Shown here: positions 1 through 9,161 of the stretch, piece after piece
Layout of the letters: every line of letters starts with the position of its first letter
How positions within the stretch are numbered: the first letter of the stretch is position 1
NCBI RefSeq assembly: GCF_000582685.1
Contig: NZ_KK073768.1
Coordinates: 2,772,883-2,836,882 of the forward strand
Source of the DNA: [Scytonema hofmanni] UTEX 2349
GTDB lineage: Bacteria; Cyanobacteriota; Cyanobacteriia; Cyanobacteriales; Nostocaceae
Length of the DNA: 64,000 nt
Direction of reading: 5' to 3'
Translations under genes and position numbers: made by a program
Notes under the pieces: model-generated
The model's input: only the letters and a program-made list of their open reading frames with translations
The model's database searches: none
What the model was told of the DNA's origin: nothing

Positions 1-26
1 TATCAAAAATCGAGATCTTTAATTCC

Positions 27-170
27 CATTGCCCATTGCCCATTGCCCATTGCCCATTGCCCATTGCCCATTGCCCATTGCCCAATGCCCATTGCCCATT
101 GCCCAATGCCCATTGCCCATTGCCCAATGCCTATTGCCCATTGCCCATTGCCCATTGCCCATTGCCCAAC
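27..170. repeat. 7-bp tandem repeat (CCCATTG family)
   Basis: About twenty copies of a heptamer reading CCCATTG, with variants CCCAATG and CCTATTG, run head to tail and stop at the 3' end of the Fe-S carrier gene. Open frames through the array are translation artefacts of the 7-bp period, which gives a 7-residue protein repeat in every frame. Confidence 0.95.
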
Positions 171-496
171 TAATCGGTAGAAAAAGAATTGCCACAACCA
201 CAGGTAGCGATCGCTCTTTGATTATGAAAGCGAAAACCACCGCCCATGAGATCCTCTGAATAATCGAGTATTAAATCGTTGATGTAATCTAAGCTGGCAG
301 GGTCTATCAGTATTTGGATGCCGTGAGAATCAATTAGGCGATCGTCATCTTTTACCGCTTCATCAAAAGACATATCATAAAACCACCCCGAACAACCACC
401 GGCTTTCACAGCCAAGCGAACGAAAATATTTGAGCGCAGCTGCTTTGATCTTAATCGCCTAATTTCGCTGGCGGCTGCTTGACTCAGTTCAATCAT
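170..496 (-). CDS. A-type iron-sulfur cluster carrier (IscA/SufA/HesB family)
   Basis: A 108-residue protein of the usual A-type carrier length. The three family cysteines are visible: Cys35 in GGCSG, and Cys99 and Cys101 in the terminal CGCG motif. In the family these bind Fe or an Fe-S cluster and pass it to apoproteins in the cytoplasm; in cyanobacteria that supports photosystem and ferredoxin maturation. The start MIELSQAA matches the family N-terminus. The gene lies behind the terminator of the upstream cupin gene, so it probably has its own promoter. Its 3' end touches the heptamer repeat. Whether it is the IscA or SufA paralogue cannot be decided here. Confidence 0.93.
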   Translation of the reverse strand: MIELSQAAASEIRRLRSKQLRSNIFVRLAVKAGGCSGWFYDMSFDEAVKDDDRLIDSHGIQILIDPASLDYINDLILDYSEDLMGGGFRFHNQRAIATCGCGNSFSTD

Positions 497-514
497 AAAA
501 TTTATTAAATTGAA

Positions 515-543
515 AACCCCATCTTCATATTACAGATGGGGTT
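515..543 (-). terminator. Rho-independent terminator of the cupin gene
   Basis: AACCCCATCT (515-524) pairs perfectly with AGATGGGGTT (534-543) around a 9-nt loop. Read on the minus strand the hairpin is followed by TTTTC. It lies between the stop of the cupin gene and the start of the Fe-S carrier gene, both on the minus strand. Confidence 0.75.
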
Positions 544-577
544 GTAAACTATAATCTAATTTATCCTCAAAGAGGAA

Positions 578-1027
578 TTATCTGCTTTTGATAGCGGTCT
601 TTGAGTTTTCATCATTACTACGGGCGTAGTCGTCTTGGTAGCGCACAATATCATCTTCGCCTAAATATTCGCCATTTTGGACTTCAATCAATACCAAAGG
701 AATGACGCCAGGATTTTCTAGACGATGAGTTGTACATTGAGGTACATAGGTGGACTGATTATTGGTTAGTACCACTTCTAGCTCGCCACAAACTACCTTA
801 GCTGTACCACAAACGACAATCCAGTGTTCGCTCCGGTGATGGTGCATTTGCAAGCTAAGGCGGTGTCCCGGCTTAACTTCGATGCGCTTGATTTTGTATC
901 CGCGCCCTTCTTCCAAAACCGTGAAAGAACCCCAAGGGCGCAACTCGGTTGCAGCAACGCCTCTAGAAGTTCCAGTTGGAGGTGTGGGCAGTGTGTTGAT
1001 TTGTGTTGTTTCAGATAATTGAGCCAT
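578..1027 (-). CDS. Cupin protein, mannose-6-phosphate isomerase type II (ManC C-terminal) family
   Basis: A 149-residue single-cupin protein. It resembles the isomerase half of bifunctional ManC/AlgA enzymes: RPWGSF near residue 30, the metal-binding motif H62-x-H64-x2-E67 after GHRLSLQ, and the second-motif His at H101. Free-standing versions are common in cyanobacteria and are thought to interconvert mannose-6-P and fructose-6-P for GDP-mannose and exopolysaccharide supply. Catalysis by this protein is inferred from family only. A GAGG Shine-Dalgarno sequence lies about 6 nt before the ATG. The nucleotidyltransferase half of ManC is absent, so it is a stand-alone cupin rather than a fragment. 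Confidence 0.85.
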   Translation of the reverse strand: MAQLSETTQINTLPTPPTGTSRGVAATELRPWGSFTVLEEGRGYKIKRIEVKPGHRLSLQMHHHRSEHWIVVCGTAKVVCGELEVVLTNNQSTYVPQCTTHRLENPGVIPLVLIEVQNGEYLGEDDIVRYQDDYARSNDENSKTAIKSR

Positions 1028-1237
1028 AGTTACCTCATTAGGAGACAGGACAAATTGCGTGTACTCTTTACTATTGATGAAAAAACATGGCGCAATGTAG
1101 CAACCGTGAAAATAAGCAATTCAGTTCACCTTTGCCAAAGATAGCAAAACCACTCTTTAGTGTGTAATCGGTGACTACTGAAATTCCTGTATCTACATGA
1201 AGTCTTCATTAAGAAAGAGGAAAGCTTTGACTAACCT

Positions 1238-1432
1238 TTAAGAAAGGACAAGGGGACAAGGGGACAAGGGGACAAGGAGATAAGGGGACAAGGAGACAAG
1301 GGGACAAGGAGATAAGGGGACAAGGAGACAAGGGGACAAGGGGGACAAGGGGGATGAATTTTCTTCCTTGTCTCCCCCTCTCCTTGTCTCCCCCTCTCCT
1401 TGTCTCCCACTCTCCTTGTCTCCCCACCTCCC
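1238..1432. repeat. Minisatellite GGGGACAAGG with inverted second half
   Basis: Positions about 1238-1352 are direct repeats of GGGGACAA and GGAGACAA units. After a short spacer (GGGATGAATTTTC) positions about 1365-1432 carry the reverse-complement type, CCTTGTCTCCCC. The two halves could fold into a long imperfect hairpin. The array lies between the cupin promoter and the phosphodiester glycosidase gene and ends at that gene's stop codon. Confidence 0.9.
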
Positions 1433-3487
1433 TCATCGGGGTTGGAGAAAAATACCGATTCCGTTGTGGACGCGGGCGGCTGTGTTGGGGGAACGGTCGA
1501 GTAGTTGTCCTCCTAAGTACAGGCTGGTGGAACTACCGCCGTCTAAATTGAGGGCATTCACACATCCCATACGCTGCATCAATTGGGCGTGTTCTGTCAA
1601 GGTGGGACCGGCACCACCTGGGCGGTTATGGACGGCAGCAATCATTACTGTGCCTGTTGCGGTTGTGCAGATGGCGCTGCGAATAGCTTTTTCGGCAATA
1701 AAGGCATCGCTGAATTTCTCGGCTTTAGCATCGAGGACAATTTGATTATTTTGTACTAGTAATGGTCCTGCGCCGACAATGTTGGGGTATCGGCTAAAAT
1801 CAACGGGAGTGGTAGCGCTGGAAATGCGTAAGGTGGTGCCAATGGGCAATAAATTCGCATTACTGACGGCGTTACCGCGCAAGACTAGCAGATAGCCATT
1901 TTGGGGAATATTGACGCTTATGCTAGTGTCACCAGCTTTGCCGCCTAAGAATTGATTGGTAACTTGGTTATTTTGGACGACGAGAATGATTTCGTTGTCG
2001 GTAAGGTAGGTGTAGCTTCCCCAAGCGGGGGTGTAGCGGGCGATACCACTTTGAACGTAGCCACTGTTGACAAATTGAATCGGTAGCTGCTGGTTATTGG
2101 AGGTGGTTAAGGTTTCTGCCAAGGTGAGACGACCAAAGTAAAATTGTCCGGAGTCATTCCAGGCGATCGCTCCTCGGTTGAGAATTGGACTAGATAACCA
2201 TTGATTATCCCGACGAATCGCACCTAAGGGTAAGCGATTATTGCGGTTAAAATAACCACCATTAATTGCGGCGACGGCTAAGTATTGTTGCGCTGTTTGA
2301 ATTAAAGGGGCGCTCCCTGTAAGAGTATTGGCGTTCGTCACCATCGGTTTCAGCTTTATTCCCACGGTGCGGGGATTAACTTGTAACCAAACAACGGGAA
2401 ACCGTTCTGTGCCTAAATTGACAATCTGCTGACGCCAGCGTAACCCCTGTGCCCAAGTAATATCTTTTTCTACCAATGCATCGGGGCGAATATCAATTAT
2501 CAGGCGATCGGGGCTTGGTATAGTAGTTATCCGGGGCGCTAGACCAAAGGGGACGCTCAAATGAATGATCGTTTGGTTGTTGACCACTTCCACTTGTTGA
2601 ATAAGTGGTTCTGGGGGCGTTTCCGGAGTAGGGGCTGGTATTATGACTGGTGGTAATTGTTTAAGAAAATTTGGCAGCTGTATTTCTGCTGGTGCTGGTG
2701 CACCAGGAGTATAGCGTTGCAACAAAATCGGATCGGCGATGCCATCTAAGGTTATTATCCACTCTCTATTTGGCAGTGCAGAGGTTTTGGGTGTGACTGT
2801 ATCAGGGTCAGGTGGCAGCGCTTTTTTAATTGGTAACTCTTGTCTAATTTGCCAAGCAGTAGGGCGATCTAAATTTACAACGATGCGAGGCTGTTGAAGA
2901 GGGGCAACGCCAACAGTTGAAGATTGCCGACTTTGACTAATATCTGTTACTTTCGCGCCTGGGGTGGAAATCACCAATGTATTGCCATTAACTTGCATCT
3001 GCCATTGAGAAGTTTTTGCAAAAGTAGTGATATCTAAATACCGATATCCTCCTGCTAACACGCTGGTTAAAACCACTGGCTTTGTCAGGAGGGAAAACCA
3101 CTGCACTGGCTGTCTGCTGGGATTGTTGCTATTTAAAAAATCTACCCCAACTAATTGCCTAAGTGCCCCATCACTTATTGAAGTGCTAAATGAGCCTGAT
3201 TTAGAACGTTTTTGTAACCAAGTACCTGATAAGGTACGACCATTGAGTAAAATTTGATTACCATAAGAGATTACTCCTGGTAAAGGAGGTCGAGGTGACT
3301 GTTGAGTCAAAACTGGTGCTAATTTTGTTTCTATTGGAGACTGCTGGGCAAGAGTGGGAAAGGTAGCAGATAAGCACAGTACTGTTGAAATTATTGGCGA
3401 GACGAAAGTTGCAAAAAATTTTCTATTGCCCTTATTAGCAATAGCTTTACGGTCTTCTTCTCGGCAAAAATTGAGCATTTTCACCAT
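1433..3487 (-). CDS. Secreted phosphodiester glycosidase family protein (NAGPA domain)
   Basis: A 684-residue protein with a hydrophobic segment at about residues 27-47 ending FPTLAQQ, a likely signal peptide. The C-terminal 280 residues contain hallmarks of the phosphodiester glycosidase family, formerly annotated exopolysaccharide biosynthesis protein: AINGGYF near residue 405 and LNLDGGSSTSLYL near residue 655. The N-terminal 400 residues are Pro-rich with beta-type repeats, including a VVNLDRPTAW stretch reminiscent of AMIN-like domains. Family members hydrolyse sugar phosphodiesters, so a periplasmic or surface role in glycan processing is likely. Two ATGs (residues 1 and 4) are possible starts. 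The stop lies directly against the minisatellite. Confidence 0.85.
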   Translation of the reverse strand: MVKMLNFCREEDRKAIANKGNRKFFATFVSPIISTVLCLSATFPTLAQQSPIETKLAPVLTQQSPRPPLPGVISYGNQILLNGRTLSGTWLQKRSKSGSFSTSISDGALRQLVGVDFLNSNNPSRQPVQWFSLLTKPVVLTSVLAGGYRYLDITTFAKTSQWQMQVNGNTLVISTPGAKVTDISQSRQSSTVGVAPLQQPRIVVNLDRPTAWQIRQELPIKKALPPDPDTVTPKTSALPNREWIITLDGIADPILLQRYTPGAPAPAEIQLPNFLKQLPPVIIPAPTPETPPEPLIQQVEVVNNQTIIHLSVPFGLAPRITTIPSPDRLIIDIRPDALVEKDITWAQGLRWRQQIVNLGTERFPVVWLQVNPRTVGIKLKPMVTNANTLTGSAPLIQTAQQYLAVAAINGGYFNRNNRLPLGAIRRDNQWLSSPILNRGAIAWNDSGQFYFGRLTLAETLTTSNNQQLPIQFVNSGYVQSGIARYTPAWGSYTYLTDNEIILVVQNNQVTNQFLGGKAGDTSISVNIPQNGYLLVLRGNAVSNANLLPIGTTLRISSATTPVDFSRYPNIVGAGPLLVQNNQIVLDAKAEKFSDAFIAEKAIRSAICTTATGTVMIAAVHNRPGGAGPTLTEHAQLMQRMGCVNALNLDGGSSTSLYLGGQLLDRSPNTAARVHNGIGIFLQPR

Positions 3488-4205
3488 AACTTACTAGGTA
3501 ATTTGAAAAACTATTACGGACAACAGAAGTTAACTAATGTTTCTTAATATCAAAAAATCCTGACATACAGTTTGAACTACAACGTGATACTCTATATCTT
3601 GGAGTGTTGTATTTTATAAAGTTCAACGAGTAGTTTACCTACCAAAACCACTGTATTTTAGTGTGGTGACTAACACTTTAAGCTAACCACACGACAAGTG
3701 TAGTCTTGGTGATTAAAGTTGAATTAAGTGTTGCATCCTTACTGATGGTTGCAACTTAAGGGAGGTAGTGGTGGTAGTAACACAAGTGGCAATGGGTAGA
3801 AACGCAAAAATCTCAATAACAACACAGATTTAGGAATTGTCAAATGGGCATATAGTGTAATACGGTGCTAAATGTTGTTAAATAGAAAGAATTTCAGCTT
3901 TAAAAACAGTGAAGCTTTAAAAACCAGTTTTGTTCCAGGTCAGTCGAAAAAGTAGCTTTGATTTAAAAACAGCTAATTGAGAAAATACATAGCTTCACGA
4001 TATAAATAAAAGACTGTTGATTCTCCATAAAATAAACAAAAAAAATAACGCGATTAGTTTAACACGGGTGAACGAAAAAAGAAACCTGAAGTTAGATTTT
4101 TTTTTCCTAATTTTAGGTAATCTCTATTTTTCCATTTTTAAAAGTTAGAAATTTTTTCTCACAAGTAGTGGCAAAATCCGTAATTCAAGTTATCAGCAAT
4201 AAAAT
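3488..4205. other. Spacer between divergent genes, no gene seen
   Basis: About 720 bp of AT-rich DNA between the minus-strand glycosidase and plus-strand glutamate synthase, so both promoters should be here. I found no convincing frame or tRNA. A canonical NtcA site (GTA-N8-TAC) was looked for because this is a nitrogen-assimilation gene. The nearest match is GTA-N8-TAT at about 4182, too close to the ATG to be persuasive. Confidence 0.7.
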
Positions 4206-7200
4206 ATGAATAATCAACCCATGAATCAAGACCAACAAATGACATTTTCGGATACGTCTTCAAGGTGTACCTACCAGGGTCCTCGATGGTTAGTAGAAGA
4301 GCGAGATGCTTGTGGTGTGGGCTTTATTGCCCATCGTCTAAATCACGCTAGCTATGAACTTGTTACTAAAGCCTTAGCTGCTTTAACTTGCTTAGAACAC
4401 CGGGGTGGTTGTAGTGCAGACCAAGATTCCGGTGATGGTGCGGGAATATTGACAGCGATTCCTTGGGAGTTGTTCCAAGCTGACTTTGCCACAAAAGGTG
4501 TGGAACTGACTTCTACCAAAAATATTGCTGTCGGGATGATATTTCTCCCACAAGATCCAGAAACAGCGCTTTCATGTAAGGCAATAATTGAGGAAGTAGC
4601 TAAGTCAGAAAATTTGACTGTACTGGGCTGGCGAGTAGTGCCGGTGCAATCTAATATATTGGGGATACAAGCAAGAGAAAATCAACCCCAAATTGAACAA
4701 GTTTTGCTAGCTTCTGATAAAAGCGGCGATGAATTGGAACGGCAATTATACATTACTCGTCGTCTGATTTTCAAAGCTGTAAAACACATTTGGGAAGATT
4801 TATACATCTGCTCGTTGTCGAGTCGGACAATTGTCTATAAAGGCATGGTGCGTTCTGCTGTATTGGGAGACTTTTATCTGGATTTAAAAAATCCGGCTTT
4901 TAAGAGTGCATGGGCAGTATATCACCGCCGCTTTAGTACGAACACTATGCCAAAATGGCCCTTAGCGCAACCAATGCGGCTTTTGGGTCACAACGGTGAA
5001 ATTAACACGCTATTTGGTAACATGAATTGGATGATGGCACGAGATGCAAGCTTGAATCATCCAGTATGGGAGAATCGCCTAGAAGAACTCAAGCCTTTTG
5101 TTCACATCGATAACAGTGACTCAGCAACTTTAGATAACGTAGTTGAGTTATTGGTGCAGTCTGGACGCACCCCACTGGAAGCCTTGATGATTATGGTTCC
5201 AGAGGCTTACCAGAATCAACCTGATTTAAGTAATTTCCCGGAAATTGTCGATTTTTACGAATACTACAGCGGTCTGCAAGAAGCCTGGGATGGTCCAGCA
5301 CTTTTAGTATTCGGCGATGGTCGGAAAGTCGGTGCAACACTCGATCGCAATGGCTTAAGACCAGCTCGTTACTGCATCACCAAAGATGATTATATCGTTG
5401 TCGCTTCCGAAGCTGGGGTAGTGGACTTACCAGAAGCTGATATTGTGGAGAAAGGCAGACTCGGACCTGGGCAAATGATTGCCGTGGATTTAGAAAGCCA
5501 TGAAGTGTTGAAAAATTGGGAAATTAAACAGCGCATTGCCAAACAGCAGCCATATGGAGAATGGTTGCAAAAGTATCGTCAAGATATTAAGTCATTGGTC
5601 AGTGAATCGTCTGTTAATGGCAACGGACATCATGCAAATGTCAACGGTAACGGACATTCTACAACCAATAATATAGATAGTCAGGGCGGAGTTACGCCGT
5701 CCCGATTGCAACATCAAATCGCTTTTGGCTACACCACAGAAGATGTGGAAATGGTAATTCAGCCAATGGCAATGGATGGGAAAGAAGCGACTTTCTGTAT
5801 GGGGGATGATATACCTCTAGCGGTGCTGTCTGAAAAACCCCATTTGCTGTATGACTATTTCAAACAGCGCTTTGCTCAAGTGACAAACCCGGCAATTGAC
5901 CCGTTGCGCGAAAGCTTGGTGATGTCTTTGAAAGTGGAATTGGGTGAACGGGGTAACTTGTTAGATCCCAAGCCAGAATATGCTAAAAGGCTGAAGCTAG
6001 AATCGCCTCTTTTGAATCCAGCAGAGTTAGAAGCTATCAAGCTGTCAGGATTTGCTACGGCTGAGTTGTCAACGCTGTTTGAAATTGCCTCAGGTCCTAA
6101 TGGGCTATCTGAAGCAGTGAAGTCTTTACAAGCACAAGCTGTAGAATCTGTGCGAGCTGGTGCGAAGATTTTAATTTTAAGTGACAAGGTAAGTCACGGC
6201 ATCGGTACAGAATACACCTATATTCCCCCTCTGTTGGCGGTGGGTGCGGTACACCATCACTTAATTCGCGAAGGGTTGCGAATGAAAGCATCCTTGGTTG
6301 TGAATACAGCTCAGTGCTGGAGTACACATCACTTTGCTTGTCTAATTGGCTACGGTGCTGGTGCGGTTTGTCCTTATCTGGCTTTGGAAACTGTGCGCGA
6401 TTGGTGGTTAGAACCGAAGACGCAAAAGTCTATGGAACGTGGTACAATTACAACCCTCACTTTAGAGGAAGCCTTTGGTAACTATCGCAAAGCGGTAGAA
6501 GCAGGTTTGTTGAAAATCCTCTCGAAGATGGGAATTTCTCTGCTAGCGAGTTATCAAGCAGCGCAAATTTTTGAGGCGATCGGCATCGGTCGAGATTTGT
6601 TAGAGTTGGGATTTTATGGTACGACTTCCCGCGTGGGTGGTTTGAGTATCAGCGAACTCGCAACTGAGGTGCTTTCGTTCCACTGTAAGGCTTTCCCGGA
6701 ACTGACAACCAAGAAGCTAGAAAATTTGGGTTTTGTGAATTACCGTCCTGGTGGCGAGTATCACATGAACAGTCCGGAATTGGCAAAAGCGCTGCATAAT
6801 GCCGTAGGCTTGGCAAAAGTGAAAGAAAACGGTGCATCGGGCAAAACTGCTTATGACCATTACGAGGTATATAAGAAATATTTGCAAGAAAGACCGATTA
6901 CAGCGTTGCGTGACTTGCTAGATTTGGAAAGCGATCGCCAATCAATCCCCATTGAAGAAGTAGAATCGGTAACTGAGATTGTCAAGCGCTTCTGCACCGG
7001 CGGTATGTCTTTGGGTGCTTTGTCGCGAGAAGCTCATGAAACTTTAGCGATCGCTATGAACCGAATTGGCGGAAAATCTAATTCTGGGGAAGGTGGCGAA
7101 GATCCAGTACGCTTTAAAGTTCTCGATGATGTGGAAGATGGTAACTCGCCAACCCTACCGCACTTAAAAGGTTTGCGGAATGGTGATACTGCTTGCAGTT

Positions 7201-8936
7201 CCATTAAGCAAGTCGCATCCGGACGCTTTGGGGTGACACCTGGGTATTTGATGAGCGCTAAACAAATTGAAATCAAAATCGCTCAAGGTGCAAAACCTGG
7301 GGAAGGTGGACAACTTCCAGGGACAAAGGTTAGTCCTTACATTGCCATGTTACGCCGTTCTAAGCCGGGAGTAACGCTAATTTCCCCACCTCCGCATCAC
7401 GATATTTATTCGATTGAGGATTTGGCGCAGTTGATTTTTGATTTGCACCAAATTAATCCGAAAGCACAGGTATCAGTAAAGCTGGTTGCGGAAATTGGTA
7501 TCGGTACAATTGCGGCTGGTGTGGCAAAGGCAAACGCCGATATCATCCAGATTTCCGGTCATGATGGCGGCACGGGCGCATCACCCTTAAGTTCGATTAA
7601 ACACGCTGGTTCTCCGTGGGAACTCGGTTTAAGTGAAGTGCATCGGGTGTTGATGGAAAATAGTTTGCGCGATCGCGTCATTTTACGTGTTGATGGTGGC
7701 TTCAAGAGCGGCTGGGACGTGGTAATCGGTGCGTTGATGGGTGGCGAAGAATTCGGTTTCGGCTCCATCGCTATGATTGCTGAAGGCTGTATAATGGCGC
7801 GAATTTGTCACACCAATAAGTGTCCTGTGGGTGTCGCTTCGCAAAAAGAAGAACTGCGGAAGCGGTTTACTGGTATGCCAGAACACGTTGTTAACTTCTT
7901 CTACTTTGTAGCGGAAGAAGTGCGGAGTTTGTTAGCGCGACTTGGCTATCGAACGCTTTCAGAAATCGTTGGACGTGCCGATTTATTGACGGAGCGGGAA
8001 AACGTTAAGCTGACGAAAACGCGATCGCTAAATCTCGATTGCTTGCTGAAGTTGCCCGACACTAAAGAAAACCGTAGCTGGTTGCAGCATGAACTAGTTC
8101 ACAGCAACGGTATGGTTTTGGATGACGAATTGTTAGCGGATGCAGATATTCAAGCTGCAATTAACACGCAATCTACTGTGACAAAGACTTGGAAAATAGT
8201 CAATACAGATAGAACAGTCGGTGCCAGATTAGCCGGAGCGATCGCATCTCAATACGGCGACAATAACTTTGCAGGGCAAATAAACCTGAACTTCAAAGGT
8301 AGTGTCGGACAAAGTTTTGGTGCATTCAATCTCCCAGGGATGAATTTAACCTTAGAAGGAGAGGCAAACGATTACGTAGGTAAAGGAATGCACGGTGGTG
8401 AAATCATTATTAAACCCCCGGCTGCTGCTACTTATGACCCAGCACAAAATGTGATAATTGGCAATACCTGCCTTTATGGTGCTACTGGTGGAATGTTGTT
8501 TGCCAACGGTAAGGGTGGAGAACGCTTTGCGGTACGTAATTCTAAAGGTACAGCAGTGATTGAAGGTGCAGGGGATCACTGTTGCGAATACATGACTGGT
8601 GGTGTAATTGTCGTCTTGGGTAAAGTTGGACGCAACGTTGCTGCGGGGATGACTGGTGGACTTGGGTATTTCTTAGATGAAGAGGGTGGATTCCCAGAAT
8701 TAGTTAATCGGGAAATCGTCAAACTTCAGCGGGTAATTACCGAAGCTGGTGAAAAGCAACTGCAAGAATTAATTAAAGCACATGGCGATCGCACTAATTC
8801 ACCAAAAGCGAAGATGATTTTGCAAAACTGGCAAGAATTCTTACCCAAGTTTTGGCAGTTGGTTCCCCCTTCTGAAGCTGATAGTCCAGAGGCAAATCCT
8901 CAGTTTGTTGCCGAAAAACAACTCAGTTCAGTTTAG
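4206..8936 (+). CDS. glsF: Glutamate synthase large subunit, probably ferredoxin-dependent
   Basis: A 1576-residue protein with full glutamate synthase architecture. It has a short propeptide, then the class II amidotransferase nucleophile Cys36 in DACGVGF; a central domain; and the FMN/synthase domain with GGMSLGALSREAH. The 3Fe-4S cysteines are C1195, C1201 and C1206 in CIMARICHTNKCPVG, followed by a GXGXG beta-helix domain. It makes two glutamates from glutamine and 2-oxoglutarate. No gltD-like small subunit is adjacent, which with the cyanobacterial context favours the ferredoxin enzyme over NADPH-GltB; this is inference, and the symbol depends on it. A low-complexity Asn/Gly/His linker (about residues 472-492) separates the first two domains. 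An earlier in-frame ATG at codon 6 or 12 is also possible. Confidence 0.95.
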   Translation: MNNQPMNQDQQMTFSDTSSRCTYQGPRWLVEERDACGVGFIAHRLNHASYELVTKALAALTCLEHRGGCSADQDSGDGAGILTAIPWELFQADFATKGVELTSTKNIAVGMIFLPQDPETALSCKAIIEEVAKSENLTVLGWRVVPVQSNILGIQARENQPQIEQVLLASDKSGDELERQLYITRRLIFKAVKHIWEDLYICSLSSRTIVYKGMVRSAVLGDFYLDLKNPAFKSAWAVYHRRFSTNTMPKWPLAQPMRLLGHNGEINTLFGNMNWMMARDASLNHPVWENRLEELKPFVHIDNSDSATLDNVVELLVQSGRTPLEALMIMVPEAYQNQPDLSNFPEIVDFYEYYSGLQEAWDGPALLVFGDGRKVGATLDRNGLRPARYCITKDDYIVVASEAGVVDLPEADIVEKGRLGPGQMIAVDLESHEVLKNWEIKQRIAKQQPYGEWLQKYRQDIKSLVSESSVNGNGHHANVNGNGHSTTNNIDSQGGVTPSRLQHQIAFGYTTEDVEMVIQPMAMDGKEATFCMGDDIPLAVLSEKPHLLYDYFKQRFAQVTNPAIDPLRESLVMSLKVELGERGNLLDPKPEYAKRLKLESPLLNPAELEAIKLSGFATAELSTLFEIASGPNGLSEAVKSLQAQAVESVRAGAKILILSDKVSHGIGTEYTYIPPLLAVGAVHHHLIREGLRMKASLVVNTAQCWSTHHFACLIGYGAGAVCPYLALETVRDWWLEPKTQKSMERGTITTLTLEEAFGNYRKAVEAGLLKILSKMGISLLASYQAAQIFEAIGIGRDLLELGFYGTTSRVGGLSISELATEVLSFHCKAFPELTTKKLENLGFVNYRPGGEYHMNSPELAKALHNAVGLAKVKENGASGKTAYDHYEVYKKYLQERPITALRDLLDLESDRQSIPIEEVESVTEIVKRFCTGGMSLGALSREAHETLAIAMNRIGGKSNSGEGGEDPVRFKVLDDVEDGNSPTLPHLKGLRNGDTACSSIKQVASGRFGVTPGYLMSAKQIEIKIAQGAKPGEGGQLPGTKVSPYIAMLRRSKPGVTLISPPPHHDIYSIEDLAQLIFDLHQINPKAQVSVKLVAEIGIGTIAAGVAKANADIIQISGHDGGTGASPLSSIKHAGSPWELGLSEVHRVLMENSLRDRVILRVDGGFKSGWDVVIGALMGGEEFGFGSIAMIAEGCIMARICHTNKCPVGVASQKEELRKRFTGMPEHVVNFFYFVAEEVRSLLARLGYRTLSEIVGRADLLTERENVKLTKTRSLNLDCLLKLPDTKENRSWLQHELVHSNGMVLDDELLADADIQAAINTQSTVTKTWKIVNTDRTVGARLAGAIASQYGDNNFAGQINLNFKGSVGQSFGAFNLPGMNLTLEGEANDYVGKGMHGGEIIIKPPAAATYDPAQNVIIGNTCLYGATGGMLFANGKGGERFAVRNSKGTAVIEGAGDHCCEYMTGGVIVVLGKVGRNVAAGMTGGLGYFLDEEGGFPELVNREIVKLQRVITEAGEKQLQELIKAHGDRTNSPKAKMILQNWQEFLPKFWQLVPPSEADSPEANPQFVAEKQLSSV

Positions 8937-8974
8937 TTGTTTGTAGAGACACCTCTGAGTAGAGCTTAAAACTT

Positions 8975-9007
8975 AGATTCCCGACTTCTTAAAGAAGTCG
9001 GGGATCT
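8975..9007 (+). terminator. Hairpin downstream of glutamate synthase
   Basis: CCCGACTTCTT (8980-8990) pairs with AAGAAGTCGGG (8992-9002), extended by AGAT/ATCT on the outside. It lies about 40 bp after the stop codon. No strong T-run follows, so it may be a palindromic repeat acting as a terminator. Confidence 0.6.
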
Positions 9008-9025
9008 AACTTTCCACACTTTTAT

Positions 9026-9119
9026 AGGACTTACGCACTCGTTACCAGAAAACAAGACTTAGATAGGTGCAACCGAAGCGTCGATAGGGACGGAAATACG
9101 TAGTCCGTGCGTAAGTCCT
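9026..9119. mobile_element. 94-bp MITE-like element with 13-bp terminal inverted repeats
   Basis: AGGACTTACGCAC (9026-9038) and GTGCGTAAGTCCT (9107-9119) are perfect inverted repeats bounding a 68-bp non-coding core. Ends of this type (GGACTTACGCA) are widespread in cyanobacterial IS-derived miniature elements. There is no coding capacity. Confidence 0.65.
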
Positions 9120-9161
9120 GTCTTATTTAGGATTACTATAATGACTAATAACTAATAAATA

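Noticed and set aside
27..170. Short proteins encoded in the heptamer array
   Set aside because: All frames are open only because the 7-bp period lacks stops. Composition is purely repeat-derived and no ribosome binding site is present.
3488..4205. NtcA site upstream of glutamate synthase
   Set aside because: No GTA-N8-TAC was found. The closest, GTA-N8-TAT near 4182, is too near the start codon, and GTA-N7-TAC near 3632 has wrong spacing.
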